Of a DNA stretch of 23,493 nt, positions 7,800 through 18,517 are shown in pieces; position 1 is the stretch's first letter; each line of letters begins with the position of its first letter. Source of the stretch: Chara braunii. Its lineage: Eukaryota; Streptophyta; Charophyceae; Charales; Characeae. A program made the translations under genes and the position numbers. The DNA lies in the NCBI GenBank assembly GCA_003427395.1, contig BFEA01000230.1, forward strand, positions 2,225,898-2,249,390, in the 5' to 3' direction. Below the pieces are notes generated by a model. It saw only the letters and a list, made by a program, of their open reading frames with translations, was not told the DNA's origin and did not search any database.

Positions 7800-9830
7800 A
7801 CGCATGCAAACTACCTTCCTCCCAGCTTTCCCCAGTTCATCCTTTAATCTGCTTTCATTAAAAAAAATAAAGAAGAAACTTATGTTGCTCTTTCACACAT
7901 GTTCCTTCCTTTCAGTCTGAATGAATCCTGAAAAGAAAAAAAAAACTTATAGGGGAACACATACATATAAAAGTAAAACTAGAGGGAGATAGTCAAACAT
8001 GGGTATAGTGGGGTCATACAAATAGAAAGGAAAGTATACCTAATGGTTCCCTGCCTCCAAAACTCCTCCCGAGTTCCGGCTGAGCTCCTGCAATCAGTGG
8101 GCTGACTCCCCACAGAGCCTTGTTGCGGTCTTACGGGTTGCAATCCCGCCTGTCGCCTTCCTATCAGAACTGGATTAGACTTATAGTAAGAAGGACAGAA
8201 GAAGGGGTTTCAGACTCTCGAGATACAAGAGAGGGACTGACTCAACTCGCAGGAGAGGGTCTTGTTGCCTCGATGCGCCTGAGGGCCCCACAATGATAGC
8301 CAAAATACCCAGCAGCTTGATCCACTGAAGTCGAACCGCTATTTGTTGACCCCGCCCCCCCCTTTTGGCGACTCTCCAAGTCTCAGCAGCAACTCCCTTC
8401 AACGAGTTCAGTCCCTCCTCAGCTCGTGATCTGAAATGCCTCGGCTATAACTCAAAATATGGGTCGTGGATCGAGAGTGTGCGCAGGTATCGACTGTTTT
8501 GTATGTCCCAAGCACCGACGAGTGTCCGACCTACGGCTGGATTCACGCCACTTTGATTGGCAGAAATGCGCACCACACCAGCCATCAGGCGAGTCTGCGT
8601 TCCGCAGTTGATCTCATGTTGCTCCAACCAATGGAATGAGTGGCGCACAAGCCAATAGGTACGACCTGGAGCCTCAGAGCTACGCTCACTCTCGAGTTAC
8701 TCTTGCAGGCTGGTGGGTGGTGCATCGACCAACAGGAAAGTCCTCAATCCCCGCTGCCTGCTCCTCGCCCCTCGCCATTCTTATCGGAAAAATGAGCAAA
8801 AATCGGAATGGATCTTCCACTTGAATCTAGGTTAGCATTCCTTTCGATCCATCCTACATCACGGGTTCTCTACCCTTACGCGCACCTCCACTGTTGCACA
8901 CTCCCGCTTCGTTCAATCATTGTTGTGGCCCAATGCTTCCTCCCCACTCAGTCCAGGATGCGCCAGAACCGGAATAAATATTCCGCTTAGCACGTTCAGA
9001 GGCACCCACTGCACAGTCTCTTCCCCTGCCTACAATTCGAGACCAAGTCTTATGTTCGATGTGCTTTCTCCAGCTCCTTTAGACCGTGTCTGCCTTCAAT
9101 CTCTCCTTCTTCATGATCACTGATCCCCGACTTTGTTCCTCCTCAGTTTGTCAAATACATTACCTGACCACTTAACAGGGTCAGGTTCATATGAACTTGG
9201 GGAAAGTCTGACTACGGAAAGGAGGATCATCAGTGTAACTTAATAGGGTGAGCTAGGGAGTGCAAGTGCGAACCAACAGAGAGTAGTAATGACAAAAAAA
9301 TGAGAAGGAATCCTTCCGTTAGGACGAGAACAGATACCTCGTCGACCTCTCTGCTCACAGTTTAACGTCGTGCCTCAACACTCGAGCCTTCGGGGGCAAG
9401 TGCTCTTTCCTCTCTCTCTCTCTCTCGTCGGACTTGTATGCCTCCGTACATACGCTGCTCATCTGTCAGTATCTGGTCACACCAACGACCAGTTCCAACC
9501 AGCAACATTCAGTTTTTGCCATTCACGTAAAGGGGTAGAGAGAGGCTACTCCTATCGATAGGATGAGCAACACACCAGTCAGCAGGTAAGTCTCCAACCT
9601 TGCGGCTCGCCACACGCTACTTTAATTGATACGATGTACCAAATCGAAATGAATCTTCCACCAGGACATGGGAAATTCGCCGTTGTTGCAGTATTGCGTA
9701 CGGCTTCAATTGATCAGGTAGGCCCGACTCTCCATGTCTATCTCCCGACGCTCTCCCCCTTTTTCGTTTTCTCCCTTATTCACACGTTGTTTGGCCCTGC
9801 GCATAGCTTTTCGCCACCAAGCATGCAAAG
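7800..9830. other. Unassigned mixed sequence with faint internal duplication
   Basis: No protein domain recognised in any frame; the longest are 60-80 codons. A (TC)n run occurs at 9412-9426. Two stretches look distantly duplicated. AATCGGAATGGATCTTCCAC near 8801 resembles AATCGAAATGAATCTTCCAC near 9643, and the CACACCAGCCATCAGGCGAGTCT region near 8573 resembles CACACCAGTCAGCAGGTAAGTCT near 9571. Confidence 0.45.
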
Positions 9831-10006
9831 TTAAGAATGCATCTTATCCTAAAATGCGAGAAGATACATAGCACTTTTTAGAAAAAGCTTAAATTACCCT
9901 CTTGGGTGCAACTCCAATCTCTCGTAGCATGAAAACTAACACCCCCTCCCTAATTTAACTCCTTTAACTGATTCGTGCTACTCTAAAACCTCACCCTAGC
10001 ATCTTT

Positions 10007-10038
10007 ACTCACTCGATTTCATAGAGAATCGAGTGAGT
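10007..10038. other. Perfect 12-bp hairpin
   Basis: ACTCACTCGATT (10007-10018) and AATCGAGTGAGT (10027-10038) are exact reverse complements around an 8-nt loop. It lies in pyrimidine-rich unassigned sequence with no adjacent T-tract, so a bacterial-style terminator reading is not appropriate. Confidence 0.8.
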
Positions 10039-10139
10039 TATCTCCATTTCTTCCCTTCGACATAACCAATTTCTGCCATCCTCCACGCACTAACTTACCT
10101 ACCTAGCTCCCTTCTTACTAACCCAGCGCCCAAACTGAC

Positions 10140-11160
10140 CTCACCATGCAACTCGCCCGGGGCCAAAACCCTGGGATCGCCTCCTTCCTCGTCCAAAACC
10201 GCTCATAATCGAGCGAGTTCGGCGTTTTCCACTGCGTACTGCCCTGCTTCCACCATCTCTCTTCCCGATTGCACCCTGGCGCAAAACCCAGCCAGGTTCA
10301 CTCCGCCCTTCCTTTCTTCTTCGTAGCCTCGCTTTGCCTCCGCTCTGCTCCTTCACGCCCGTTCTCCCCCCCTGCATTGTACTTGTGCGCTACCCGTACA
10401 CCACTATGGCGTTCGCTGACACAGACCGGAGGATAATGGTCAAGAAGACCGAAATCCGATTAACGAGCGCGTAACAACTTACCTTCAAATCAGACTGTCG
10501 GACAGCGCAAGGCAGTGAGGCGCGTGGCCCATGTTTGGCTGTTTTCGGGTTAGCCCGACACTACGGCGATCAGGAAAACGCGGCCTACTGCGGAGTCTAC
10601 CGGCTTTAGCCCGAGAGAGGTGGGAACGGGCACCTGGCCACCATAGTCTAGTGCCCTGGCCTGTCCGTCCGACGATGCTCAGGGACGGCCCACCACCTAT
10701 CGAGTCTCCAACAGGCAAAGTCTTCCCCAAACCTCTTTCTACAGGTCGTGGCTGACGGGAGGTGTATCCCCTAGCCACGAGTGCTCAGGCCTATCCCACT
10801 ACCCCGCGGACCCCTCACGCAGGCCTTGGTGGTGGTAGCAAATATTCAAATGAGAACTTTGAAGGCCGACGTGGAGGAGGGTCCCGCTTGTGAGCAGCCA
10901 CTGCAGCGGCCTCCCTACAATGCCCCGGACCGCTCTGCCCGGGCATTGCTCACCTTTCTCAAGTCCCAACAGGCATGCACACACTCAATCCTCTCGCGGT
11001 CGATTCGTGGGTGACAGACGGTGCACCCACAAAAGGTCCCTGACAATCTGGTTTCCTCTACCTTGTGAGCTAAATCACCCACCGGCTCGCATGCACATTG
11101 AGCTCCTCGGTCCATGTTTCAAAACAATCAGGGTAGAGAAAACTTTGCCAGCATCCTGAA
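10140..11160. other. GC-rich unassigned segment, possible minus-strand transcript
   Basis: Base composition is clearly GC-richer than the surroundings. Minus-strand frames 10485-10778 (97 codons) and 10141-10377 (78 codons, Arg/Gly-rich) are the longest, with overlapping plus-strand frames. On the minus strand, just after the stop of the 97-codon frame, AAGGTAAGTTG (around 10472-10483) is a perfect 5' splice-site consensus. No family is recognised; the segment could be an old exon, a transposable-element piece, or chance. Confidence 0.3.
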
Positions 11161-11232
11161 TACGCAGGAACCGTAGGTCAGCCCAAGAATGCTGGCTCTC
11201 AAGGTCCTTGACCGCCGTGACAGCTCATAAAA

Positions 11233-11265
11233 TCCGGCGTTGTGTCTAATGCAATGAACGCCGGA
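11233..11265. other. 9-bp inverted repeat
   Basis: TCCGGCGTT (11233-11241) and AACGCCGGA (11257-11265) are perfect complements around a 15-nt loop, between GC-rich and AT-rich sequence. Confidence 0.7.
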
Positions 11266-11538
11266 GCATAGACAATAATAAAATAATAAAATACCTAGGA
11301 CTACCAATCATCAAAAAGACAACACACAAGGAAAAAGGAACCCACTAGCACCACTTTGACTCCACTGTCGGCAAAACCAAGGGGGATTAGCCCCGTCGGA
11401 CCCTCAACCTTAGGCTTCTCCATGTTGCTCCAATGCTCCTTCGCCGTCGCTGGCCGGTCTCGACCCCTGAATTCCCTGGTTGAAAGTCCAATGTTGTAAC
11501 CAATAGTGCTAGGCCCAAGGCTGAGCCTCTTACTAGCA

Positions 11539-11575
11539 GACACTTATATAAGGGAACACCGCGCGGTGCACGCAT
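11539..11575 (+). promoter_or_regulatory. TATA-like promoter candidate
   Basis: ACTTATATAAGGG fits the eukaryotic TATA box. It is followed by the palindrome CACCGCGCGGTG about 10 bp downstream. The first ATG beyond is at 11612 and opens a 50-codon frame with no recognised domain. A transposable-element promoter is equally possible. Confidence 0.3.
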
Positions 11576-11893
11576 CTACCGGAACGTTTCAACACCGCAT
11601 TTTGTTGTCGACGATGTCCTCCGCACGTACACACAGGTTACAGGCAAGCGTACCAATCCAAAGACAAAATCTTTTTAATCTTGGTTTAATTAGAAATAAA
11701 AATTTGGTCGGCAATCGCGTCGGCTTTTCAATCATCAACAAGAAAGGATCACGCATGCCTTAAATCTGCTCGCCCACACACTCTCTACTCTAGTCAACCA
11801 TTCAGTCAGCGTCAACAACAGACATTGCCACGACCTACACGATGTACTCAGACTTTCTATCAGACTTATTTTCTCTCGCTTGCAAAAACTAGG

Positions 11894-11919
11894 GCGGATA
11901 CCCTTGTAAGGGTATTCGC
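11894..11919. other. 12-bp hairpin with 2-nt loop
   Basis: GCGG-ATACCCTT and AAGGGTAT-TCGC pair over 12 positions (one G-U) around GT. A similar AAGGGTAT word with CCCT in front of it occurs at 14510-14520. Confidence 0.75.
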
Positions 11920-12017
11920 ACCGACAGCGCCTCTAGACAACTTCAACGACAGGCGATGGTGGGCGTCCAACGGCTGCAGTGGGAGGTGGGAGTCGACTTC
12001 CCCAGAGACACCCGATT

Positions 12018-12050
12018 CCCAGAATGATTCGAATTCGAATCGAGTCTGGG
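12018..12050. other. Compound palindrome
   Basis: A perfect 16-bp palindrome, GATTCGAATTCGAATC (12026-12041), sits inside CCCAGA (12018-12023) and TCTGGG (12045-12050). The result is a 33-bp near-symmetric element with small internal mismatches. Confidence 0.8.
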
Positions 12051-12128
12051 CCTCCGACAAACCCCCGCTTAGGCAAACCCCGCCCTGCCCCGACTCAAAC
12101 GAAAAACCACCCTAGGGCACCCTGTACA

Positions 12129-12329
12129 GCTCGGTAAGGCCTTAAAAAAAAAAAAAAAAAAAAAAAACTCGTACGACCTGTACAAAAAGGGTCTTGTTTG
12201 GACATGTACGTACGTACAAGAAGGGTCTTGTTTGGACATGTACGTACGTACAAGTCAACATACAAGTTTGTGTACGCAAAAAACTCGTACGACCTGTACA
12301 AAAAGGCCCCGTACAGGTACGCTCGGTAA
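12129..12329. mobile_element. Small poly(A)-containing insert flanked by 9-bp direct repeats
   Basis: GCTCGGTAA occurs at 12129-12137 and 12321-12329, as a target duplication would. Between them lie about 24 A residues (12144-12167), the word ACTCGTACGACCTGTACAAAA twice (about 12168 and 12283), and an exact 34-bp tandem duplication (12187-12220, 12221-12254) carrying the palindrome TGTACGTACGTACA. The A-tract is next to the left repeat, which is not where a plus-strand SINE tail would be, so the type is uncertain. It immediately precedes the integrase remnant and may have interrupted it. Confidence 0.45.
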
Positions 12330-12340
12330 CGCTACCTAGG

Positions 12341-13155
12341 ATTAATAGGTACAAATATATTTTCAATGCTAGGGATAACCTAACTGGGTTCGTTGATGGT
12401 TGTGCTATTCGCGAGTGTACTATACAGGTTTTGGCATAATGCCTCAAATAATTTTATCTTCGATACCCGTTTGTCCAGGAATTTGTTATGGATCGATGTG
12501 GTGAATTTCAAGTTGGGGAAGTGCAGACACTTCTGAGGAAACTTGGAGTGAGTTTGAGCTATACTACAAGAGCACAACCCCAGGCAAATGTGTTTGCTGA
12601 GCGCGGGCATACCACTTTGACAAATTTATTGTCAAAATGGTGTACGGATAAACCATCGAGATGACCAATATACTTGAGGACGACGTTTTTTGTTGAGAAT
12701 GTTACCATTAAGCGGACAACTGGATACGTCCCAATCACATTATGGCTTGGACGACATGCAATTTTTCCAATTGAAAGTTTCTTGACTACTTGGCAGAGGC
12801 AGGATGCAGAGATGAAATTTTATACGGAAGAGTTGCTGGAATTGACGGCAAGGAAAGTTATGGTGACTGAAGAAAGGGTTGAAGATGCCGCCACCTCTAC
12901 TGCAGAGAGTAGAAGGGCGGATAAAGAGGGATGGGACAGGGGGCCTCGTGTTCGTAAAGAACCGTTGAATATTTGTGATATTGTTCTCCTTTTTGACACG
13001 TCCTTGGAAAAACAGTAGTATCATAAATTGGGTGATCGATGGTTGGGGTCATATACTATTGTTAAGAGATGTGAGCATATGACCTATGAAATTGAGGAGA
13101 TGGATGGGGCCCGAGGATGGAACTGAGTATAAGGATCGTATTTGCAAAAAATTAT
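12341..13155 (+). pseudogene. Decayed Ty3/gypsy LTR-retrotransposon integrase (core plus C-terminal GPY/F region)
   Basis: Integrase joins retrotransposon cDNA to the host genome; here only a broken 3' part of pol remains. One frame runs from 12341 to about 13114. It starts with YKYIFNARDNLTGFVDG, then has MDRCGEF, the position of the second catalytic Asp (codon at 12491), and FAERGH, the catalytic Glu (codon at 12599), with exactly 35 residues between them (D,D35E spacing). Next comes RTTGYVPITLWLGRHAIFPIE, typical of gypsy integrases, then VRKEPLNICDIVLLFDTSLEK and the GPY/F-like RWLGSYTIVKR with YEIEEMDG. In-frame stops occur at 12437 (TAA), 12449 (TAA), 12662 (TGA, at a place where the family has Trp) and 13016 (TAG). 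A frameshift near 13110 puts DGTEYKDRI into another frame. The first catalytic Asp, reverse transcriptase and RNase H are absent upstream. It cannot be active. Confidence 0.92.
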
Positions 13156-13246
13156 TATAAGAACTTAATAAAAAAAATTCAGATGACATAAAATTTTGAT
13201 GAGAAGAAAATGAAAGGATTGGTTTTCTTCTTTGTTCTTTTATATT

Positions 13247-13340
13247 TGGGTCAATTAAATACTGGCTATTATATAAGGTCGGACCAAGGAGACTGGGTCA
13301 ATTAAATACTGGCTATTATCTAAGGTCGGACCAATGAGAC
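13247..13340. repeat. Two tandem 47-bp units
   Basis: TGGGTCAATTAAATACTGG begins at 13247 and 13294. The two units differ at only about two positions, so this is a recent tandem duplication downstream of the integrase remnant. It could lie in a decayed LTR. Confidence 0.9.
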
Positions 13341-15880
13341 GTAACTTTGAATTTCTTTGGATTTAATTTGGGACCTATGAGCCCATGTTTTGTAAATAAT
13401 TAATAAAATCTACGACTTTTATTTACTATAAAAATATTATCAAAGTTTATGGATGGATTGATATTTTTTTTTTTACACTTAATTTATGTGGATTTGCTTA
13501 TCACTCTTTGATGTAATGTGATGAAATGCAAATTTATGAATATTTTGGACTAAAACGTTATGAAACTCTCTGTGAAAAATGTATGTTGTTACTAGATGTG
13601 CATTATTGTTGTAAAAGGTCTTCGCACGATGATATGTAACTTGCATTATATGGCTTGCATAATAGCAATGTGTTTTATTCGCAGATGTATGTATTTCAAC
13701 TATTTATCATGGCCTATAACCTTCATAATGTATTAGTTATCATGCAGTGATGAGTCTTGATGTTGTGAGCTCCGTAAATGGTAGTGCGGCAACGCCGAAA
13801 CTTTGTTTCTGGTCCATAGTGAGATGTTGTCACTTTTCCTTTCGAGGAGGGTGACTACTCTATCATTGAATTGAAGGAAGGTGTTATTGTGATTGTTGGA
13901 ATTTTGCTTGTGAGGGTGACGATTGTCTCTCGCCATGAGGAAAGGAGTGGTCACCGTTGCCTTGTGTTGAGTGGGGTCACCTCGTCTCTGTGGTCGGGTC
14001 TGACCAGCCTAGGTCATAGGGAAGGGGTATTTCAACCTTATAAGTAGGGGACTGACAAAAGCATGACGTTGAAATCGGAGAGAATGTGGTGAGACTTGAG
14101 TCGGAGCTTGACGTCAAGATGTTATCCTTTATTCAGATTACACCACTCCTCGGCGCATATCACAAGGCATACAAGAGAAATATCATGTATGATAGTTTCA
14201 CATTTGAGTGGGATACAAAATTTGGACAAAGACTTTGAATGAATGGCTTCTTTCATATATGGTTCGTTCAGAGTTTTATTTGGACCACCCAAGACGTTGA
14301 ATTTTTTTTAAAGAACCGCCAGAAGGTTAATCCTGATTTTTGTTTTTTATGGATGTATCAAACAAATGGGTTTGTATTGAGACTAACAAAAGGGCTTCCG
14401 GTACCATTCTAAGAGACGAAAAATTTTTGAATGGTCGTCATTAGGATGATGTTGGGCTATTAGGACGTCGTTCAATGGAGCCCGGGAATGTGGTTGGGGC
14501 AAATTCCCTAATAAGGGTATCTGCCCGAAAAATTTTCATGTCGGTCACTGTCCGATGAATGATAGGATTTCGACTTGATGAGAATAGGTTAACTGTCAGA
14601 AGGTTGTCCTAACTTTGCACTTTGAATTTAGTCAGAAACTTTTGCATAGGAAGGCTCTCGCCTTTGAAGAAAGGTGAGAGCCGATGCGCTCGACACCGTT
14701 CTTGCTACCAGGATCAGACACGGTAGTCAGCGAACCTGGCTAAGTTGGTACACCGTCGAACTGTTGAAATGCATAGCCAAGTTTGAATCCACATGCAAAC
14801 AGATAACCAGATTCAAATCGTCCTAATGGGGTTGGTTCGTACCATGATGATATCTCAAGGCAAAGGTCAAGGCCTGCCGCTAAATCTTCAAAACATCCGC
14901 TAAGATTGGAGCAAGACAGAGAGGATTAACTCGGGTCGTGCGCTAAGACGACGTGCCTAAATCAGGGACATGTTTTCCTTTGTTTGTTTTAGTGACAGTA
15001 CGAACAAGATAACGTTGTTGAAATGCTTTGCGCGGACGCGTTGACACCAACAGAGCAGCCACGAAGAAGGAGGCAGATAGTTGCATGGTGAAAAGCGAGG
15101 AAAGAGACGGACAGGATAGTGAGTCTAGCGATCTCGATCCTTGACCATGTTGGTCGAGGAAGGAGTTGAATCCGGGTTTTAACCCCTCGCGAGTTGGTCG
15201 ATGGTATCAGTTCGGCGATAGAGTAAAGGGTGAGGACCTAGAAAGAAAACAAGGTGGACGAAAAAGTAACGATGGAGAAAAGTCGCAAGCACGGGAGTGA
15301 GGAGGAGCTAAGGTAACGAGGGGTGAGGAGGAACAGAGAGACAACGAATGGGGAAAAGGAGAAAAATGACAAACAAGAGATAGATAAGAAACGGAATGGG
15401 CAATATCTGCCCGATGGTAGTGTTGTCTGTCGTACTCATAGCCATGAGCATCGTGTTCATCATCGTGATCGTCGTCGTGAGTTACTATTGACTTGTTCGT
15501 GATTGGTGGGCCGATTCAATGGTGGTCACCCTCATCTTAGCGAGCGGATTTATAATCGTCTATCGTCACCTTTCTGCTACAGAGTAGCTGTTCCGATCGT
15601 TCTTGAGTTGTTGCGTTGGTCTTCTTCTAATTTAGATCGTCGTGACAATAATGATGAATTTTTCGTAGTTCCAATGGGAGATTCATTCTTATTTTGCATG
15701 ATTGTTAAAATATAAATGTAGCTCGACATCGTGGTTTTAGAGTCATTATCCATTACGATTGTCGTCTTTTTTATAGTGGTTGACGTTACACTCGTCTTGA
15801 TAGTCAACAGACTCTTCCTACTCGTGATCATTCCTGTTGATCGGGCTCATCTCCAAACATCGGCCCTGTTCATCGTGGTG
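13341..15880. other. Unassigned sequence downstream of the integrase
   Basis: No intact frame or recognised domain. A TATA-like TATAAGTAGGGG sits near 14040. A purine-rich tract covers about 15050-15400. At about 15395-15715 a plus frame with a single stop (15500) reads HSHEHRVHHRDRRRE and then continues for 70 codons. The charged His/Arg stretch may be low-complexity coding sequence or a decayed gag; not identified. Confidence 0.4.
14653..14682. other. 13-bp hairpin with tetraloop
   Basis: GGCTCTCGCCTTT (14653-14665) and AAAGGTGAGAGCC (14670-14682) pair throughout, with one G-U pair, around the loop GAAG. Among the strongest isolated hairpins in the window. Not followed by a T-tract. Confidence 0.85.
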
Positions 15881-15893
15881 ACCGTGGTTACCC

Positions 15894-15934
15894 GGGAATG
15901 AATCTGGCCATGTTCTAGCCGCAGATTCATTCCC
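15894..15934. other. Perfect 12-bp inverted repeat
   Basis: GGGAATGAATCT (15894-15905) and AGATTCATTCCC (15923-15934) are exact complements around a 17-nt loop that itself begins GGC and contains GCC. Nothing in the flanks suggests a transposon end. Confidence 0.85.
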
Positions 15935-16208
15935 TGATCCTTGGAGCAAGGGGCGACTTCTTGGCAGTGCACCTTTCCACTTGTAGTGGGGGAAACTACC
16001 TAAGGAAAACGGACAGGCAGTGAGGGGGAGGCGGTGAGCGGGTTTGGTGGTAAAAGGTCTATTTTAAGTTCATTGTACAATGGAAGTTATGACGACACAG
16101 TTTGAATATACATGTTAGCGCTTGTACACCATTTTCAATCATAGCCACCGTCCATCGTGTGTCGTGGTTAACATGTCTGATGGGGCGATACCCGACTATG
16201 TTTGACAT

Positions 16209-16211
<3 letters not shown>

Positions 16212-16265
<54 letters not shown>
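16212..16265 (+). repeat. (GA)27 microsatellite
   Basis: Uninterrupted dinucleotide repeat of about 54 bp. Confidence 0.97.
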
Positions 16266-16266
<1 letters not shown>

Positions 16267-16370
16267 GACATTATATATTTAGATAAAAATGTTGGAAAAA
16301 AAAATGACCATGTGAACATGCATGAATGTGATATCTAGTAAACACCATATGATATGAAAAACAAACGACC

Positions 16371-16484
<114 letters not shown>

Positions 16485-16593
16485 CTCTTGCGCGCGTGTG
16501 GACAATCTTTGGGATGAGATTTAAAAGTTGTGTATACATTATAGAGTGTTTGAATAATTTACTTATTATTAAAACTTTGTCTGTCTCATGTAG

Positions 16594-17354
16594 CTTTGGA
16601 ATGGCACCCCTCCGCAGTATGAAGATCTTTCAACGTCCCTGAAGTACCGAGAATACGACACCAACAAGCACGGATGACCAAAAGCATTGTATGCAGGATA
16701 GAGAAGGGGAAATCCCAACAAAGAGTAACTGAAAAACACAAAATGCCACCGTTGATGACATCACGCGTGGACCATGTTGTGGTTCCAGTGTCACCTGAAA
16801 GGAAGGGGGCAGATGCAGAAAGGTGTAACGAGGCCAAAGGAAAAATGACGTTGAACAAAATGCGATGAGCAAATAGTCACGGTAGGGAGGAGAGCAATGC
16901 TGACAACCAGTTAGTTTGGAAGGAGGCAACAATTGCAGGATGTAAGTAAAGAATGTATGAAAAAAATCAAAACCTCATCCGAATACTCAGTTAACCTTTT
17001 GTTCAACATGAACTCTTCTCATCACCTATTCTTAGTGCGAAAAGGTCGTGAACTATTTTTTTCCTGATAAGGACAATAACTAATGAAGTGTGTGTATTGC
17101 CTTGCGTTTGCCAATGGGGTTGTGTTAAAGCGAATATGTGTGTATGAGTGGGGGACACCGACTTCTGACTTGTGATTATTATACACATTGTTGCAGACCA
17201 CGATATTGTACAAGGAGGGACATATTATCGGATGAAGGTGAAAAACCGAGAGTTTTGGCAGAATGGCATGCCTGATGAATGCAACTTTTTTGGAAAAAGA
17301 AAAAAAGACATATTGTTGAGTTCCGTTATAAAAACGTTTGTGCACTCTGAGTAA
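16594..17354 (+). pseudogene. Possible two-exon gene remnant, unknown product
   Basis: A plus-strand frame is open from 16623 to a TGA at 16866-16868 and continues open to a candidate donor, GTAAGT, at 16942. A candidate acceptor, TTGTTGCAG, ends at 17196. Removing this 255-nt interval keeps the frame and joins NQLVWKEATIAG to HDIVQGGTYYRMKVKNREFW, which runs to a stop at 17352. Upstream of 16674 a different frame reads WNGTPPQYEDLSTSLKYREY after a possible acceptor ending at 16593, so a frameshift is implied. Composition looks more protein-like than the surroundings, but I recognise no family. It could be a decayed gene or transposable-element fragment, or chance. Confidence 0.25.
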
Positions 17355-17359
17355 GTGAG

Positions 17360-18468
17360 GGTGGAGAACAAAGAGTTGGGTACTGGGTGTCACATTCTTA
17401 TGACAACGGTATCTTAATATGATTATATGGTTTCCAGTACAGAATCATGTGATTGGAAGTGACCATGTGTGACCTAAGGGAAAACAGAGTGAGACTTGTC
17501 GAGAGAGAGAAAAATAGATAGAGAGAGAGAGAGAGAAAGAAAGAGAGAGCGTTAAAGAAAGAGAGGGGGGGTCAAAAAAATTGACAAAGTTCTGAAGTGT
17601 CGGAAGGAGTATGTGGAGGGACTTAATTTGTTTCTCCAAGAATAATGAGAGTCCGCAGTAGCGAGAGTATAGTTTGATATCGTGCGGAGAAAGAAAATTA
17701 ATGCGGTTGAGGACAAAGAGTTGAGACTGCGGTTGGGGAACAAAGAGTTGAGTACTGGGTGTCACAATCTTACGACGTCGGTGCCTTACTGTGATTAAAT
17801 GGGCCCCTGTATATATAACCATATGACTGAAAGTATTCATGTATAACCTGAAAGAAACAAAATAAGACTTGCTTATCTGAAAAGAAAAAAGAGAAAAAAA
17901 TAAATAAATAAAGTTTTTGACGGTGGAGATGAGGGATTTAGCCACGAGTTAAAATGTTTCCCCAATAATAATAAAAGTACACATATAGCATCGTCTTGTG
18001 CAAAAAAAATGAGTTAGTGTGGGTTGGGAGAAAGAGTTGGGTACTTGGTGCAACAATTTTACGACAGCGGTGCCTTAATGTAATTATATGGCCCCAGTAC
18101 AAAAGCATGTGACTAGAAGTGGCTAAGTATCACATGAAGGGAAACAAAGAGATACTCGTTTATCTAAAGAGAGAGAGGGAAAGAAAGAGAAAAAAAAAAA
18201 AGAACTTTAAACTGTGGAGAGGAGGTATGTGGAGAGAGTTAAATTGTTTCTCCAAGAATAATGAAGGTTCGTGGTAGCGAGAGTATAGCATGATGTCGTA
18301 TAGAGAAAATGAGTTACTGCGGGTGGTTAACAAAGAGTTAGGTACTGGGTGTCAGATTCTTACAACAACGTTGTCTTAATGTGATTATACAACTCCTAGT
18401 ACAACATTATGTGTTTGTAAGTGGGCATGTGTGACCTGGAGGAAAACAGAATGAGACTTGTTTGTCAA

Positions 18469-18517
<49 letters not shown>

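Larger units (their letters stand above)
11580..12120. other. Unassigned sequence with two strong hairpins
   Basis: Short frames only (for example 11825-12115 plus, 96 codons, Ser/Pro/Asn-rich towards its end) without recognised motifs. The two hairpins at 11894-11919 and 12018-12050 are listed separately. Confidence 0.45.

Noticed and set aside
10007-10038. Rho-independent terminator
   Set aside because: No T-tract follows and the window is not bacterial.
15200-15216. TGGTATCAG resembling a plant LTR-retrotransposon primer-binding site
   Set aside because: Only the first nine bases match the usual tRNA-Met complement, and no LTR boundary precedes it.
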